NCBI RefSeq assembly: GCF_014805625.2
Contig: NW_023998423.1
Coordinates: 17,262,156-17,326,155, forward strand
Reading direction: 5' to 3'
Source of the DNA: Glossina fuscipes
Lineage: Eukaryota > Arthropoda > Insecta > Diptera > Glossinidae
DNA: 64,000 bases
A program made the translations under genes and the position numbers. The first letter of the stretch is position 1; each line of letters starts with the position of its first letter. The notes below the pieces were generated by a model. It searched no databases. It saw nothing but the letters and a program-made list of their open reading frames with translations, and had not been told where the DNA came from. This document shows positions 47,574-61,599 of this stretch, one piece after another.

Positions 47574-48084
47574 TTATTTGTGCCTGCTATAAGATAAATC
47601 TTGATTCAATATATGACAAACGCGTTCCTTCGACATGTTCATAGCTTCTGCTATCTCTCTGATCTTAACTCGACGACCGTCCAATATCATTCTGTGAACT
47701 TTAGCTTTATTTTCGTCAGTCGTTGCAGTTTTTGGCCGTCCCGAGCGATCATCATCACTCAAGCTTGTACGACCGCGTCTAAATTCGGCTACCCAAAATT
47801 TCACTGTGGTAAATGATGGTGATGCCGAGTCTCCGTACACAGCATCCAACTCGGCTTTAATTTTTGTAGGCGTATTACCTTTCAAAAACAAATATTTAAT
47901 AACAGCACGATACTCAATTTTTTCCATTTTTACAAAAACACTCACATCAACTCACTCAAACAGTTGCCGAACAACAACTGCGACCCCCAAAATGGCTGAA
48001 ATAGTATCTACTAACATATGTACAAATGTATATCCTAACTGCTGCCATCTTTATGCTTAGGTTGGAAACTTTTCAGACCACCTA
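47574..48084 (-). mobile_element. 3'-truncated mariner element
   Basis: A 124-codon open frame on the minus strand (47945-47574) holds the complete DNA-binding half of a mariner transposase. MEKIEYRAVIKYLFLKGNTP is followed by the WVAEFRRGRTSLSDD and RSGRPKTATT linker and by the second helix-turn-helix IREIAEAMNMSKERVCHIL. It stops just where the catalytic D,D34D domain should begin, which is absent. Upstream (48084-47946) the 5' UTR and a TAGGTGGTCTGAAAAGTTTC terminal sequence reading inward from 48084 are present. The open N-terminal frame suggests a recent insertion and truncation. Confidence 0.88.
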
Positions 48085-49620
48085 CGCACATGAGATTCAC
48101 AGAAAAGTACGTACAAAAAATATTTTTCTTACAATAACACATAGTTTAGGTTATTACAATCGTGTGCTGATTTTAAACGAAATACGTTCTCGTGAAAAAA
48201 ATTAAATCAAAAACTTGCATTCATATATATCGCTATATTCTCTCTTCTCGACTTTGTCTCTTCTATAAACAATATACGTACTTACTTACAATATGAAGTA
48301 TACATCCCTCTTTAAATAATTTCAGAGTTGCATTGTTTTTAAAAAGATTTTTTGGGATAGATATATATGTAATTGGTGTTTTTTCTTCGAAAATATCAGA
48401 TTTGTGCATTTGATTTATGTTTATTATTCTTGGTAATCAAAAGCGTATCAAGTCAACAAGAAGGGACATTATATGGAGAGAATAGTCATTCATCGCGGGA
48501 AGTTCTCACAAAAGAAAATCATAAGCAGCTTCAACTAAACTTCTGGATGAAATGTGATGAGAAGAGCATATTGAAATATTCAATTCCATCCTTTTAAAGT
48601 ATTTTTTAGTAATTACAGGGCTGCTATTAAAATGCTCCAAAATTTTCGTCAATTTATATCTTTTTCTGAACTAAATGCAACGCTGTCGGCAGCTGTGGCT
48701 GCGATGTGAATATAGCTGTTGCAGGAAAATAGAAAAATTGTCTAACATGAATAATTCTCAATGGCAGCGAGTTGGTTAACATGAATAACCCTAAATCGCA
48801 GCGAACGTAACCGTTGCGGACTGCCGATGTCAAGAAAAGCAGCCATGTTGTGAAGTTACGTTTAGTCAAGATCCGGTCAGCTGCGTTGCAAGACGTTTTA
48901 TATATATATCCCTCCTGAGAGCTAGTATTTTTATGTGTGATGATGATGAAGTGTTTAAATATGGTCTTTGTGCGCGTATAATTGTATGTAATTATCAAAA
49001 CATAAAATTTTGCTTCACCACAGTATACAGAAATATAATAATTAAAATTTCCGTCGGAAAAACGGCATGCAGCCGTATATAGTGAGAGAATTGAAACAAA
49101 AAACTATTGTAGCATAGTAGAAAATTTGGCAGTGTATAATACAAAGAAAATGAGTATATACCTGCCCGTCAATATGTGTATGAAAGGTGTTGCTTAACAC
49201 ACAAAATGGCGAAACTGTATGAAAAAATTCAAGTGCATTAAGAACATTTTGATTTATAACGGAGAATTTACATTCTCGCGTTGGACAATTAAAGTAAAAT
49301 TGCAAAAGTTAACAAAGTAAAAACAGATAGTGGACATTTTTTGATTGTTAAAACAAATTTTTTGAATTCACGCCACGAGTTAAGGCGACCATAATATAAC
49401 AACAAAAAAGTTTACCTAGTAATGACGTAGATGGTTCATGTTTATCTCCCGCGTCGGTCTGGCACTTTTTTATTACTTATTTTTTTACACCGAAATTTAT
49501 TGCAAAAGTGAAATTCAAAAAGTGCGGTTGTAACTATTTGCGAATAAGATGTCTTACAGAAAAGTACTTGGAATAGTATCTCTTATTCGATAATGCGGTA
49601 AGTTTTAACAAATTTTTATC
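48085..49620. other. No confirmed gene; one small secreted-type open frame
   Basis: A 74-codon plus-strand frame at 48373-48597 begins MVFFLRKYQICAFDLCLLFL and could carry a signal peptide, but nothing else supports it. A 38-bp diverged repeat (AACATGAATAA, then GCAGCGA) occurs twice at 48743-48812. A CAGAAAAG...TGCGGTAAGT string near 49605 resembles an exon-donor junction of an untranslated exon. Confidence 0.3.
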
Positions 49621-50709
49621 ACAAAAGGTATAAGTTTTGATAAAGCGAAGGCAGGTTAACTTTTATAAAGTATATTTATGTACAGGTCTATAAAGAAAAT
49701 TTTCTTTTCTTAACCTCACTTTTTGTCTGTTTTTTTTTATTATATGCCTCTTGATGAAGAGCTGGGCTGGTTAGCTAGCTACGCATATTAAGGAAAAAAA
49801 AAGAAAGAAAAAAAACCAAATCTGTTCCACAGATATTTACATTTTTAAATAATTTAGTTGCTCTTTCTAAATACGTTTTTAATTGTTATTGTCTTAGCTT
49901 TGATCTCTTATTTTGCTTTATTTTATTTTTTTCGCTTTTGAGGTTAAGATTTTTAATTTAGCCCAATGAAAATTATCAATACACAATTAAAATAAGAAAA
50001 ACAACAACCATCTTAACGCTGAAATAGGCAAGCGCTGTTTTTTTCAACCACACACAATAAATACGACGGTGTTTTAGGAGACGTGACCTCTTTTTCTTTT
50101 TTTTTTCCTATGGTTAGATATTTGCTTTATTATACATATGAAGGTGTATAGTTTTTTGCTTATCGCAAAACGTCGTATTATTCGCTCTTTTTTTTCTATT
50201 TTTTTTGTAAAGTTCAGTAACATTCTTTTCTAAATTTTTTTAATATTCTATTCTCCACACATTGAAAAAAGAAGAAAAAAAAATTTCCTCAAAATAATTT
50301 TTCACATGTCATTAGAAAAAAGAAGTAATAAACAGTGTGTAATGGTGTGAGAGAAAAGTTGCTATTACACATCTACAAACGTGTACACAACCACTTTTTT
50401 CATACGCTGTCTCTTTTACACTAATTAATTTTAAAGCTGCTCTTTGTTTCCTTTTTTACATGGTGTTCGGTTTTATCATTTTCGTACTCTATTTTGTTTT
50501 TATAATTAACGTGAAGACGACAGAGCTGCCAATCGTATTGATATTGTGATTTTGCGAAAAATTTATTTGTTATAGAATTTTGGAATATTTTTTTTTTAAT
50601 CAATTTTTTTGATCAAGAAGCGTTGGAATTTTTGCATGAATATGAAATACTTGCTACGTACGCATACGTGTCAAGCCCGCGAAGTCATATATTGTGCTCT
50701 TCGTTATCG
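49621..50709. other. No gene recognised
   Basis: AT-rich DNA with frequent T and A homopolymers. Nothing else was seen on either strand. Confidence 0.4.
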
Positions 50710-51010
50710 ATATGATTTTTATACCCAACACTAGCCTATAGTACAAGAGTATATTAAACTGCGCGGATGTACGAAAAAGACTTGAGAAAGACCATTTTTT
50801 TTATTATATATGTTTTAAGCTTGTTTCTTTGTGTCCAATCGAAAGATCGTTATTTTTGAAATATTTTGATGGAATTTGATGCACAGAAGTATTTTATTTT
50901 GCCCAAGGATGAATCCTATTGAAAACGTTTCGGATCATGTCGCCCCATTTTCCCGCACCTTTTTCGAGTAGTGTAGAGTCTTTAATAATAAATCGTGCCG
51001 CACTATAGCG
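50710..51010 (+). repeat. Dispersed repeat, family A head, diverged
   Basis: It has ATTTTTATACCCAACACTAG, then GACTTGAGAAAGACCATTTT, the TTGTGTCCAATCGAAAGATC region and TTATTTTTGAAATATTTTGA. The modules are missing. Confidence 0.45.
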
Positions 51011-54000
51011 CTTTTAAGTGTTATTTAAAAACCAAAGCATCTACAAAACTTTTATGATTTTAATTAACTATTTCCTTGCTGTTAAAACCAATTCAAGCGA
51101 AACAAGGAAACTACATGTGCCTTTACTCAAGCTCTCCAACAAACAAGTAAAGTGTTTCAAATATAAATGTTTTTACATTCTTTTAAATATATTCCGTTTA
51201 ATTTCTTAACGAAATTTCACGATACCTCTATAATTACTTTTCCATTTCTTCCTTGGTGGACTCAAGATATTAACAATAAATATGAAAAATAAAAAAATAT
51301 GAAAATTGATCCTTACATTTCGGTCAAAGGCATCCGTATTAAAAGTAAAGATATTTCCTTAAAATGTTCTCCAAATTCCCGCATCGCTCTCTATTCATAG
51401 ATTTATTTTGTATTTATGACATGTTAGATGGACGTTTTGAACCCTATTGTGGGTCGTGGCAGACGGTTAGAACTCGCTTTAAGGTAAAAAAAAAGTGTTT
51501 TTGTTTTTGTTTATTTTGCATTGCACGCACACAATTACGAAAATATAAATATACAGTTTGCGGTAAATATTATGTAAGCAAATCCAAGTTCGTAGATATG
51601 TTTATATAAACTAAACAATCACACAAATAACACAATAACAATACTACGTTTAATTAGTTTAGAAAAGAGATAGAAAGAAAAGTTTCTCTTATTGTGAATA
51701 TTGAGCGAAACTGTTAACTTACGGGGAAGGGAATACGATAAAATGGACCCTACGGGGGGAAGAAAAATACATTTTATCTATTTCGCGTTTATTAATAAAC
51801 AATCAAATTTTTTGTGTGTTTATTTTTGCTAAATTCTGTGAAAGCTAGGTGAAGCTCTTCGTGTTCCAAATTGCGGTACATCGTACTTTGATTACGATTG
51901 CCCTGTAGCCGTAGCCTTAGTGAATGTTCTACCGAGAATATAATTTCAGGGATGTTGCCGTACTATATCTCCCTTTCCCTACTCCTGTTTGCCTGATTGT
52001 CATTGGGTTTATACATGTATAGGGCACATTCTTTGAATGATCGTCCATTGACAAAAAGGGGATGATTTGTTTTAGACACTTAGCTGTGCCTGGAATCTTG
52101 AATCATAATATTTATTAAGGGATATATTTTGAGGTTATGATCTGTCACTATTCATAAAAAAAACTTATTCTTGTTATAGTTGTTTTGATTTTATATTAAC
52201 TTTGAGAAAAATTGTGAGTTGAATAAAAAAAGTGAAGAAAACATACTGATATCAATTTTTTAATAAAACAGAGTCGTTAAGTGGCCCGCAAATCAAAGAG
52301 AAAAAGTGCATGGCGACGTGCGGCGTCTCTGTGATGTTGCTCAGAATGCGGCTATAAATCTAAAGTTCCTAGCATTGATTTTAGAATGATGCTTTGTGAT
52401 ATTAAAATATAATTTTTTTATTGTAAAATAATGTGTAGGTCCAAACTTTCTTTTTTGTAGAAGCTAGTACATAAAACTTGTTGCCGATCAATAATTGTTT
52501 TCCTACTTGTTAAAATCATAGAAATAATCCGTTGACGTTTCAGTCTAGAAAAGCGTGATTGACCATTCCTTACTTATTACATCTTATCACCATGGCTGAA
52601 AGATAGTTTTCGTTTAATTATCCAATTCTCTTTAGTAGATGCGGCATATGGAGAATTTACATTATCAACAGTTAACATGGACATTTATACGTGCGTATAC
52701 TTTTGCCCATCAAACCAGCTAGCTCACTTTTCAATCCAATCATGCGCTCTTTAGTTTTGAACTTTGATATTTTTTTCCTTTTTTATTGTGTTTGTTTTTG
52801 TTGGAGTCTTTTCTCAAATGCCTTTTCATACAAAGTGTTACAATTTTAAACATATATTATGTTTGCTCTATCTCTCTCTCTCTCTCACTCACTCTTTCTC
52901 TCCCTCTCTTTAACCATGACACCTTGTGTTGTCTTAATACTATTCGGATATGCATAATATTTGTTTGTCTTTCCCACCCTTTTATTATATTTACTTGTTA
53001 GCACCCACTAACTTACTGCGGTAAGCGTTAGTGCTTTGTAATCATAAAATCCATGTAAAAACATGTACATATCTACTTCTCCGCATTTAATCATTGTGCT
53101 TGTTGGTTGTTGTTCTTCCATTTTTCATCTCTCTCCTTTAAATAAAATCAATAAATGTATTTAGTGTCTTGTTTCATTTTTATAATTTATTTTATTTAGT
53201 TCACATGCATATCATATTGTATTGTTGTACTCTTGCTCTTCTAAGGCAACTTATTATATCCACCCTCCTCCAGCCCCTCTTTCCTCATCATCTAACTTAT
53301 TCCGGTTTGTTGTTTTCTTTTTATTCTCTGTAATGCACTTTTATAGAAATAATTTTATCTGTTGGGCTTTTTGGATATATATATATATATACATATATTT
53401 GGTTGTGTGTATGGTGTATAATATTTATTTAGTGTACACTCACCGCCTGTCTATCTAAAATTTGTGCAATTTAAACATTTCATTACCGCATTCCGCAACA
53501 GTTTTTTACGCCATTCACATTTTTCGTGTGCTTTTTTATCTTTACGGTTTTTTCTATTTTCAATACTATTATAAAAACTTAAAAATTTTCCTAAAGCCCA
53601 TCAGTGTTTATAAGTTTTCAACGTCATCACTTAAGTAAATCTTTGATAAATATTAAATTTTTTTTTTTATTCTGTGTACGTTGCACTGATAAGCGTTTTA
53701 TAAAAATCCTTTAAAAAATTTCTGAAATATTTATAAGGCATTTGTGCAACGACTGGAGTAAGAGAGGGGTGGGATAGTTTCGTTCGTTTCGGAAAATTAA
53801 GTACCGCGGCGCGTAGAAAGGATAAACATTTCTATATTTTTGATAATCTTTCATTATTTTCACGGTAGATATGAACAGAGTTGCCTCGTTTTAAATCGCA
53901 CTATTTATACGGGGAGTAATATACAAGTAGGATATGAATAATTTTATATATAAATGGAAATATATTATCATAAATGAAACTAATTAAGCGAATATTTGCT

Positions 54001-57000
54001 TATTAACAAAATTACATTACGTATTACAAAAGTTTGTACTGAAAAGAACAGTGTACAACAGAGACTCTGTAGAAAATGCATTAATTTTTATTTAGCGTAA
54101 ATAGCACGACTGATTTAACCATATTTGTCGTCCATGAATAGCAATTACTAAATTTCTGCTTTCTCAAAGTTTTCGTTTTCACTTTTCATAATAAATAAAA
54201 AAAAAAAAAAAAATTTATTCTTGATGTAGTGCTGCAAAGTTCTCCTTAAAGCAAGGTTTCTTAAAAATGCTATTTTATGTTGAAAATCCTTCAGCAAAAT
54301 GGATAGTCATTGAACAAATACAGTATTTACTTCTATATAGTTCTGATATTGCTACCCACTTTAAAGGAAGTTAAAGATGGATAATGCAATACACAACTAT
54401 TTTTCCCAATGCTAAATATTTTTAATATTTTATATATATTCTGTTTGAACCAATTCAATTTGATAGAGTAGATGTTTTGTCTGCTATTATGGGACGGTTT
54501 CGTGACTAAAGAGAATATGTTTTATTCATAAAGATATAACAGCAGATTGTGACAGTGAAAGATAGCATAATGTATTACATAACATTATACTAGCAAGATT
54601 ATAACAATTTCCACGGGAGTTTGAAGAACAAGATTAATAACATTTCCGGGAAAATCGCTCATTTTGTAAACAATTAAGACCAAAGAATGGCTTTTGAATC
54701 TTCAATTTTTTTTATTTGTGGTCGTAATAGCACATAGTTCTAAGCTAGTTCTAATTGCTTGTGCATGGGTAAATAATCAAATATAGAATTGTTTTTTTGT
54801 TTTTCGGTTTGTTAAGATTAAACAGACTAAGTCGATAAGGAATGTGACTTATATGTCCGCCCAAAAACTTTCTGCAAAAATCTTAAAGGAAAAAATTTCC
54901 TTTTTTTTGCAAATTTTCAACGAAAGAAGAGAAATGCATTTCCTCTAAAGCTTTTAATATTTCCTACTTGGATAATATAAATAATGGGCTTTCAATAGCA
55001 GGTTAATTGTGAATGTCAAAACGAAAATTTTAAAAAAGCTTCTCATAGTGAATTAATACGACTTACAGAGGACTAAGTATTTCTAAACTGTGAGATGCGA
55101 AATATTTGTTACACCTGCATAGAATATATAAGAAAATGTACGAATAGTTCCTATACTATAAATTAATTGTGACACAGCGTATGTAATGTTCCGAAACACT
55201 TAAGAATCAAGATTGTTATATCGATCGATTCTGAAAGAATTGAAACTTCTCTGTCTGGCCAACTAAAACATTACGCGGCCTTTTCTTTAATACAATATTG
55301 GTCCAATCCTTAAAACTAGTATAATTCTGAAGTCATACCACTGCTTTCAACATCAACGGTGTCCTCACGATCCCATTAAAACAGCAAACTATCGACACAC
55401 CGTTGTCTTTCACGACGAAGAAAGCTAGTTCGATGAGTATTTTTTGAAATTTCATCTCTCTCTTCTTCTGCGAGCCAGGAAATCAACAGCAGATGACTAA
55501 AATTTGAGAGACATGGTTTAAAAGTTGCCGCCTCCAAATGTAATACAAAGCTTTTGTCAGAGATCATTGCTTGGCAATTCCGGCAATTACTGGCCGACCT
55601 GAAACTCTCCGTTAAACTTTTTTTCTACGACGGGCTAATCAGCGAATATCCCCTATAGAGGGTTGTAGGAAGGCAGAGGAGGATTAGTGCTTATGAACGT
55701 TAAAAACGGAGACTTCAGGGATAGATCACTGCTTGTAAGTTGTTCGAAAGGAATTTCAACATTAGCGGCCGAAGGGTGCTTCAAATCTTAAATAAGACAG
55801 AATTTTCAATAACGCCGATAGCCCAAGATTCTAATGCTTTAAGACTTTAGGCCCAGAATTTATTTCTCTGGCTAAATTAATTATAATCATAGTAGTTTAG
55901 AATCTTATAAAACGAAGATCACATGAGAAATGTAGTTCTTTAAAAATATTTTAAAGGCAAAATGCAAGTAAATAATTATAACCCTTCCCACTAATGTGCG
56001 TAAATTTTATTACACTGTTATTCATAACACATATGTAGTGTAGTGCCATTGTGCTCTTCTTTGATAATTTTAACCTGGTGGTGTGTTTTGCTCTTCTTCT
56101 CTCTCTCTCTCATGCCACTTACTGTTGTTTCTCCCTCTCTCTATGTTTCTCGATTCTGTCATGATTTGTTATTGTTGCTTGACTTGTTGTGTTGTTGTTA
56201 TATTTTTTATTTTTTTTCTTCTTTTTTTGTATTATTATGGATTTCATTTTTCTCTGCTTCGACTTCGTTGCCGAAAGTCGTCATAGACATAGTGTGTAGT
56301 TGTGTTTTATTGTTATTGTTGTTGGCATACTTCGTATGTATTCGTTAGTTGAATTTTTTTAAAAGGTTTTGCATTTGTCGTCAGCGCTGTTGTCGAAGTT
56401 TTTAATCGGTAATGTTAGCGGTAGTAGTAAGATGTGTGTACACAGACGTTTTCTCGCTAAGAAAACTTTTTCAAAAATTAAGGAAACAGAATTCAATAAA
56501 GAAAAATTTGGAATTTACTTGAATAAAAGTGTAAAAAATCTTGAAAAGTTTTACAAAAAGTGAGAATAAAATAAGAAACTATAGTGAGAAATTAATATTA
56601 AGGAAATTCGTAGTAATAGAGATGAATGAAAATAAGGTAAAATATGAATAAATTAAAGTAAAACGTGTGCAAAAGTGATCAATTGTTTAAAAGTTTTCTG
56701 ATATCTGTTTAAATTAGACAGAATTCACCTAAAAAAAATGGAAAGAATTAAATATTTTCTAATTATTTTTATGCTTTATATACATGCGTAAGTTTGTATA
56801 AAGACCAGCCAGTCAAGTAGTAGCCCGTTTGTTAGGTATTTAGTGCTGATGTAAGTGAAAATTTTTTGTGTTTTTCTACTGCTATTTTTCGAAAAAAAAA
56901 ATATATTATCTTAGTAACAAAAATTAAAAGTGGAAAGTATAGTTTTAATGAACAATGAAAAAAAATCTCCGAAACCAATCAAAATATAGCCAAGTTTTCC

Positions 57001-59608
57001 CTTATTTAAGAAAAATATACACAATTTTTAGGTTAGGTCACTCTATATATTTTTCAATTGATATATATATATATATATGTACATACATATGTCGTCGCTA
57101 TGCATTGCAGTCGTTTTAATTGTATAGTTGTTCGTAATCTTCGTCTTTCATACACAGTCACCGAGTGTACATCAGAGCGCAATTCTTTTTCCCCCCTCTT
57201 CACTAAAAGTGCTTTGTAAACTTATAAACATGTATAAAAAAAGTTTTTATAATCTGAGAATTTTTCTCTCATTTTTGCAATTTGTACTCATTATAGCATT
57301 ATTTGATTTTACAAACCGCTGAGTTGCATTTTGAAGGAGTATATATACTTTTAATATAATAGAGAAAAAGTGTTGCTTTATTTACGAGACGAGTGTACTC
57401 CTCCTCTCTCTCTCCAAGCATTGCATAGAAATTTTATATGTATATGTTTCATAGTTTTTAAACTTTGTGTTATTTTAGCTAAAACAACAAAATTTTAAAT
57501 GTAATTTTAACTGTTTGCAAGGTTTAAATAATTTGGACGTAAAACATTTTCGCACTCTCTGCCTAACTTTAAGTAATACTTTCCGCAGCTTTCCATATAT
57601 TTTGTTACATTTTATATGGAAACATTATCGAAGAAATATAACAGGGGAACATTATTCCACAAAAACAATATTCAACCAATTGAAACTTTTTTCCCTTTCA
57701 CATGTATGTTTAAATAAAACTATTAGCGGGTGGCGAAGCAATATTTTGGCGCACCTTGTTTTAATGTGTATGAATTACATATTAACGGTTCGTAAAGAGA
57801 AAACGAAAAATATGGAAAGAGAAGTTTTCGCGTAAAATTTGGTATTGTTTAAAATTTCCTCGCCTCTTTTTACGGTTAGTGTACTTATGTTAAACAGGGA
57901 TGCCAATATAAATTTTTCTTTCGTTGCAAGTCAGAATTAAGCTTAAAACACTAACTTACTGCTAACTTTATAATCACAATATCGTTCATTTGGCAAAGTA
58001 TAAATTAGAAAATTCGACAACTGGTCTGTCGACGTGATTACGATGTGCTTAAATTTATATAGCAAGTACCAAGCGATGCGGATTCATAATTGAAAGCAAC
58101 TCTAGACCGTTTTCGTTTTTCTTCTTTTGTTGTGTCAAGGTTTGTACAATTTACTTGCTGACTCTCTCTGATTCTCCCCCACCACTTTATAATTAAAAGA
58201 GAATAAATACGTTGTTTGCGTACTCTCGCGATATGATGTGCATCATATCATCACATATATGCACTACTACTGTTTATATTAGAGAGATGATGATGGTACA
58301 CAAAAAATAACGTAATATATTGCTTGTGCCTCGGTTGTCTGGTTGGTTAGCGTATTATCGTTTATAATATACCACATACCTTATCATTCGGTACAGTTTA
58401 CAAAAACAAAAAGTTGATTGCAGAAAAAAAAATTAAAAAAAGTGTGGTTTGTGTAGATGCCACAATCAGCTATAAAAATTTATATATTTAATTTACGCAT
58501 GAAAATTAAAAATGAATATCGAATTAGTAAAATAATTCACTTGTCACTCAAGTCAATAATATAAATATGTAAAAGAATTAAATGTTTATTCGAGTTTAGA
58601 TTGCAAAACTTTCACATCTACGGACGAAGGCATATATATAATTCGTCATTAAAATGTTTTTATTTTCCTTTACCATTCACTGTAGATTATTAAAAAGAAA
58701 AAAAATTGAATTGTGCATATGTGTGAGATTAGTTATTGTTGTTTTCGTTTTAGCTATATAGTTAATATTGTTAAGTGTTGCGTTGGGTGAGAGAAAAGGA
58801 GAAGGCAATCTCTCTCTTCCGTTGTCTCTGTTACTTATATTGTTATATTAAGAGAAGAGAGATTTCCTTTAACCACGTATACATACGTTTGTGCGTGTGT
58901 ATGCATGCAGATTTAGTCATTGTCATCTTAGCGCGCTTTTTTTCTTGCTTATATTTTGTTAGTACTTTAGCTAAATCTTTCCTTTGTGGCTTTCAATCCG
59001 TATAATACATACATAATTCTACTTTTTATTTGCGTATTATATTAATAATATTGCGAAAATATTTTTAACATATGTTATTGGTGATGATTTGAAGTAAAAT
59101 TTTTTACGTTCAAACAAATATACAAAGTTTATAAGGTGTTTTGATTACGGAGGAACTGGGGAAGGTGTGACAGAAAATTTAATAAACTTATGTAACACGA
59201 ATAAATAAAGCTTTATAAAGTTTAAACTGATTTTGGTTGTAATCCGTATACAGCCTTGAGGGCAATTACATATCGAGTGCCTTACCCCTCTCACACCTTC
59301 TATTATACCTCTAGGTCTTATTTCGGTTTTAACGAAGCAACAAACAATTACATAGATCGACGAAATTCGAAAAAGCTTCACTACGCCAAAGTTCTTTAGT
59401 GTTTAATTAGGGATTCGTGCATACGGAGTTCTAAATTCTTGCACTTATTCGCGATCAGAGTGTGATCTATTATCTTGTATGTGAATTTTTATACATTCGC
59501 TTAATTAATGTATAAAGTTATGAAAAGCTAGAGGTTTATGTAAATCTATTAATGCGCGCCGTTAGAGGTTTCTAGTAAGAAAAATTCAATCGATTTGCCG
59601 GTTCTTAA
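51011..59608. other. Long non-coding stretch, possibly intronic or upstream of a gene to the right
   Basis: No coding block is recognisable on either strand. There are CT microsatellites (52869-52917, 56094-56119), TA repeats (53377-53392, 57060-57078) and an A17 run near 54197. The zone 56370-56640 (GTCGTCAGCGCTGTTGTCG followed by A-rich sequence) and 57100-57190 have the look of fly 5' UTR exons but lack proof. A block at 55860 is shared with 27430. Confidence 0.4.
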
Positions 59609-59609
59609 G

Positions 59610-60172
59610 AGGTGTGTTCAAAAAAGATGGCCTTTTGTTTTTCTCGAAAAATTATTCAGTATATATTTTGTCCTCTGCCAAGTAACGAACTTTCTACGAA
59701 GCACTTCTGATATACGATTTGGTAAGGCTTTTGGGCTGTTTCTGGGATGCGTCTTTATCTTCTTAATCGTGGCAAAATTATGTCCTTTCGTGGTTCTTTT
59801 CAGTCTTCCGAATAGGAAAGAGTCGCAGACGATCAAGTTTGGTGAATACGGTGGTTGAGGCATGATTGCGGTGTTGTTTTTTGGCCAAAAAATGACGAAC
59901 AAGCAATGACATGTGAGCTAGCGTGTTATTGTGGTACAATGTCCATGACTTTTCACAAGTAAAACACCTCAACGACCTCATCAGCAACTGTAAAGCGCTT
60001 TTACCAATTGAAAGCATTTTTTTTTACCTCAAAGTAGACTCGGCAAATGCCTTGTCCAACGTTCTAAGTGAGTCAGAGCGATTAACCTTACTTCTCATAC
60101 AAAATTTAATAAAGATTCTTTGATCTAATTTTTTCGATAGCAAGTTATCGCCAAGCAAACGAAAACACACCT
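59610..60172 (-). mobile_element. Internally deleted mariner with terminal inverted repeats
   Basis: The ends AGGTGTGTT (59610-59618) and AACACACCT (60164-60172) are exact inverted copies. Between them the minus strand encodes only the C-terminal part of a mariner catalytic domain: ESWTLYHNN-type block (SWTLYHNNTLAHMSLLVRHF), a one-base frameshift near 59885, then MPQPPYSPNLIVCDSFLFGR and KGHNFATIKKIKT. The HDN aspartate is replaced by Asn, while the final Asp (VCD) is kept. At 563 bp it is less than half the length of a full mariner. It is dead, but such short forms can be moved by a transposase made elsewhere. Confidence 0.85.
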
Positions 60173-61599
60173 AACCTTCAAATCTGTCGAAAACAAGCTA
60201 AAAATGCAAAATGACTGTTAACGCCAACATATATTGTGAGCCCTGTGTACCAACATACCAAAAAAAAAAAAAAAAAAAAATCGCAAATCAAAATTTGAAC
60301 GGTCGACTTTCTTTTGGAACACGTTCTGTATATCTTACCCTAGACGTTATATTTCCAATCATAATTTTTATGGTGTTTCGAACTATTTTTTAAACTAAGA
60401 ACTATGTGTAAGCCTTTCTGTTTATACATATAATTTTTTTTTTTTGTTTGCCTTAAATATTAATACGGAAACGTTTTAAAAGTAAATTATTATTATTTTA
60501 ATTTTAGACTAATGAAATGAATTCTTAGACTAAAAAAAAGACATTGAGCACTAGCAACACAGGCTATCGGCTCTAAAAGTAAATTAAAATTCTACAATTT
60601 GATGGAAGATTCTTCTCAATATTTTGACAACTGTCGATGCGCCAGATTTTGTCTTGATTATCAAACTAGACGAAATTGGGTGATTTTCAAATAGCAGATA
60701 TTAGCAAAACCATCACTAAAAAACTAATATAAAAAATTGTAATATTTTCTGTTTAGTGGTCCATCTATAAGTTAACTGATTGGAGTATAAGCGTTTATTT
60801 ATTTTTTTTTTTAAATCAATAATTGAGGTAAATTTAAGAAACGTTGTTCTAAATTAGGTTTAGCTTAATATGTCGTAGCTCTTTTCTGTTACGATTTAAA
60901 ATATTCTGCTTATTATAACGGACATTTTTTAACTAGCGAGGTTTTTTATACCTATTTTGATCGCGTTTGCGAAGTTTCTCAAGCTAAACCTGGAAAAGGG
61001 AAAAGGAAATTATAAAAGATTCTTCTTAATATATAAAGCGGATCATCATTATCCCAAATACGAAGGTATCTTAATAAGTGCACTAAACCCAATGGATCCA
61101 ATGATTTTATTCATTGCATTGTTTTGTAAGACGTTTAAAAAACTCGGCTTTGTCTATCCTTGATGAATAATTAACGTTGACATTGCTTTCTTACTAAAGG
61201 CGCCACTATACAACAACAATTGCAATTGAGGCATAGGTATGATATTTGTATCATGTTAGCTACTGCTATAGTAATATAATATAATGAATAGCATTACTGA
61301 AAAACGAGTTCGAAAGCGGTTAACTGGAATATGCGTCCTCTCCGTTAGATACACTACTCCACCTACTTAATGCTGATTACTTAAACGAGCCGGCGTCCTT
61401 TCGGCACGAAATTGATATTACATTAGAAAGAAAATATATGTATCTACATATATCCAATGGATAGTACTTTAATGACGGTTTTGAAATTCCAGCTGAGTAG
61501 TATTAGCAAAGACTATTATTTTTCAACTTGGATCAATTTTTCATTTCTTTACGTTTCGCTTGCTACAGATAAAATGTATTTCTAATATGTAAGAAAAAA
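60173..61599. other. No gene recognised
   Basis: AT-rich DNA with an A20 tract near 60260-60280. Nothing else was seen. Confidence 0.4.

Noticed and set aside
47601..48060. Plus-strand open frames over the truncated mariner
   Set aside because: They are antisense shadows of the transposase frame and its 5' UTR.
51364..51609. 81-codon frame containing a short non-AT-biased part followed by GGTAAAA
   Set aside because: The donor is weak, there is no partner exon, and no family is recognisable.
59595..60123. Plus-strand open frames over the small mariner
   Set aside because: They are antisense shadows; the minus strand carries the mariner motifs.
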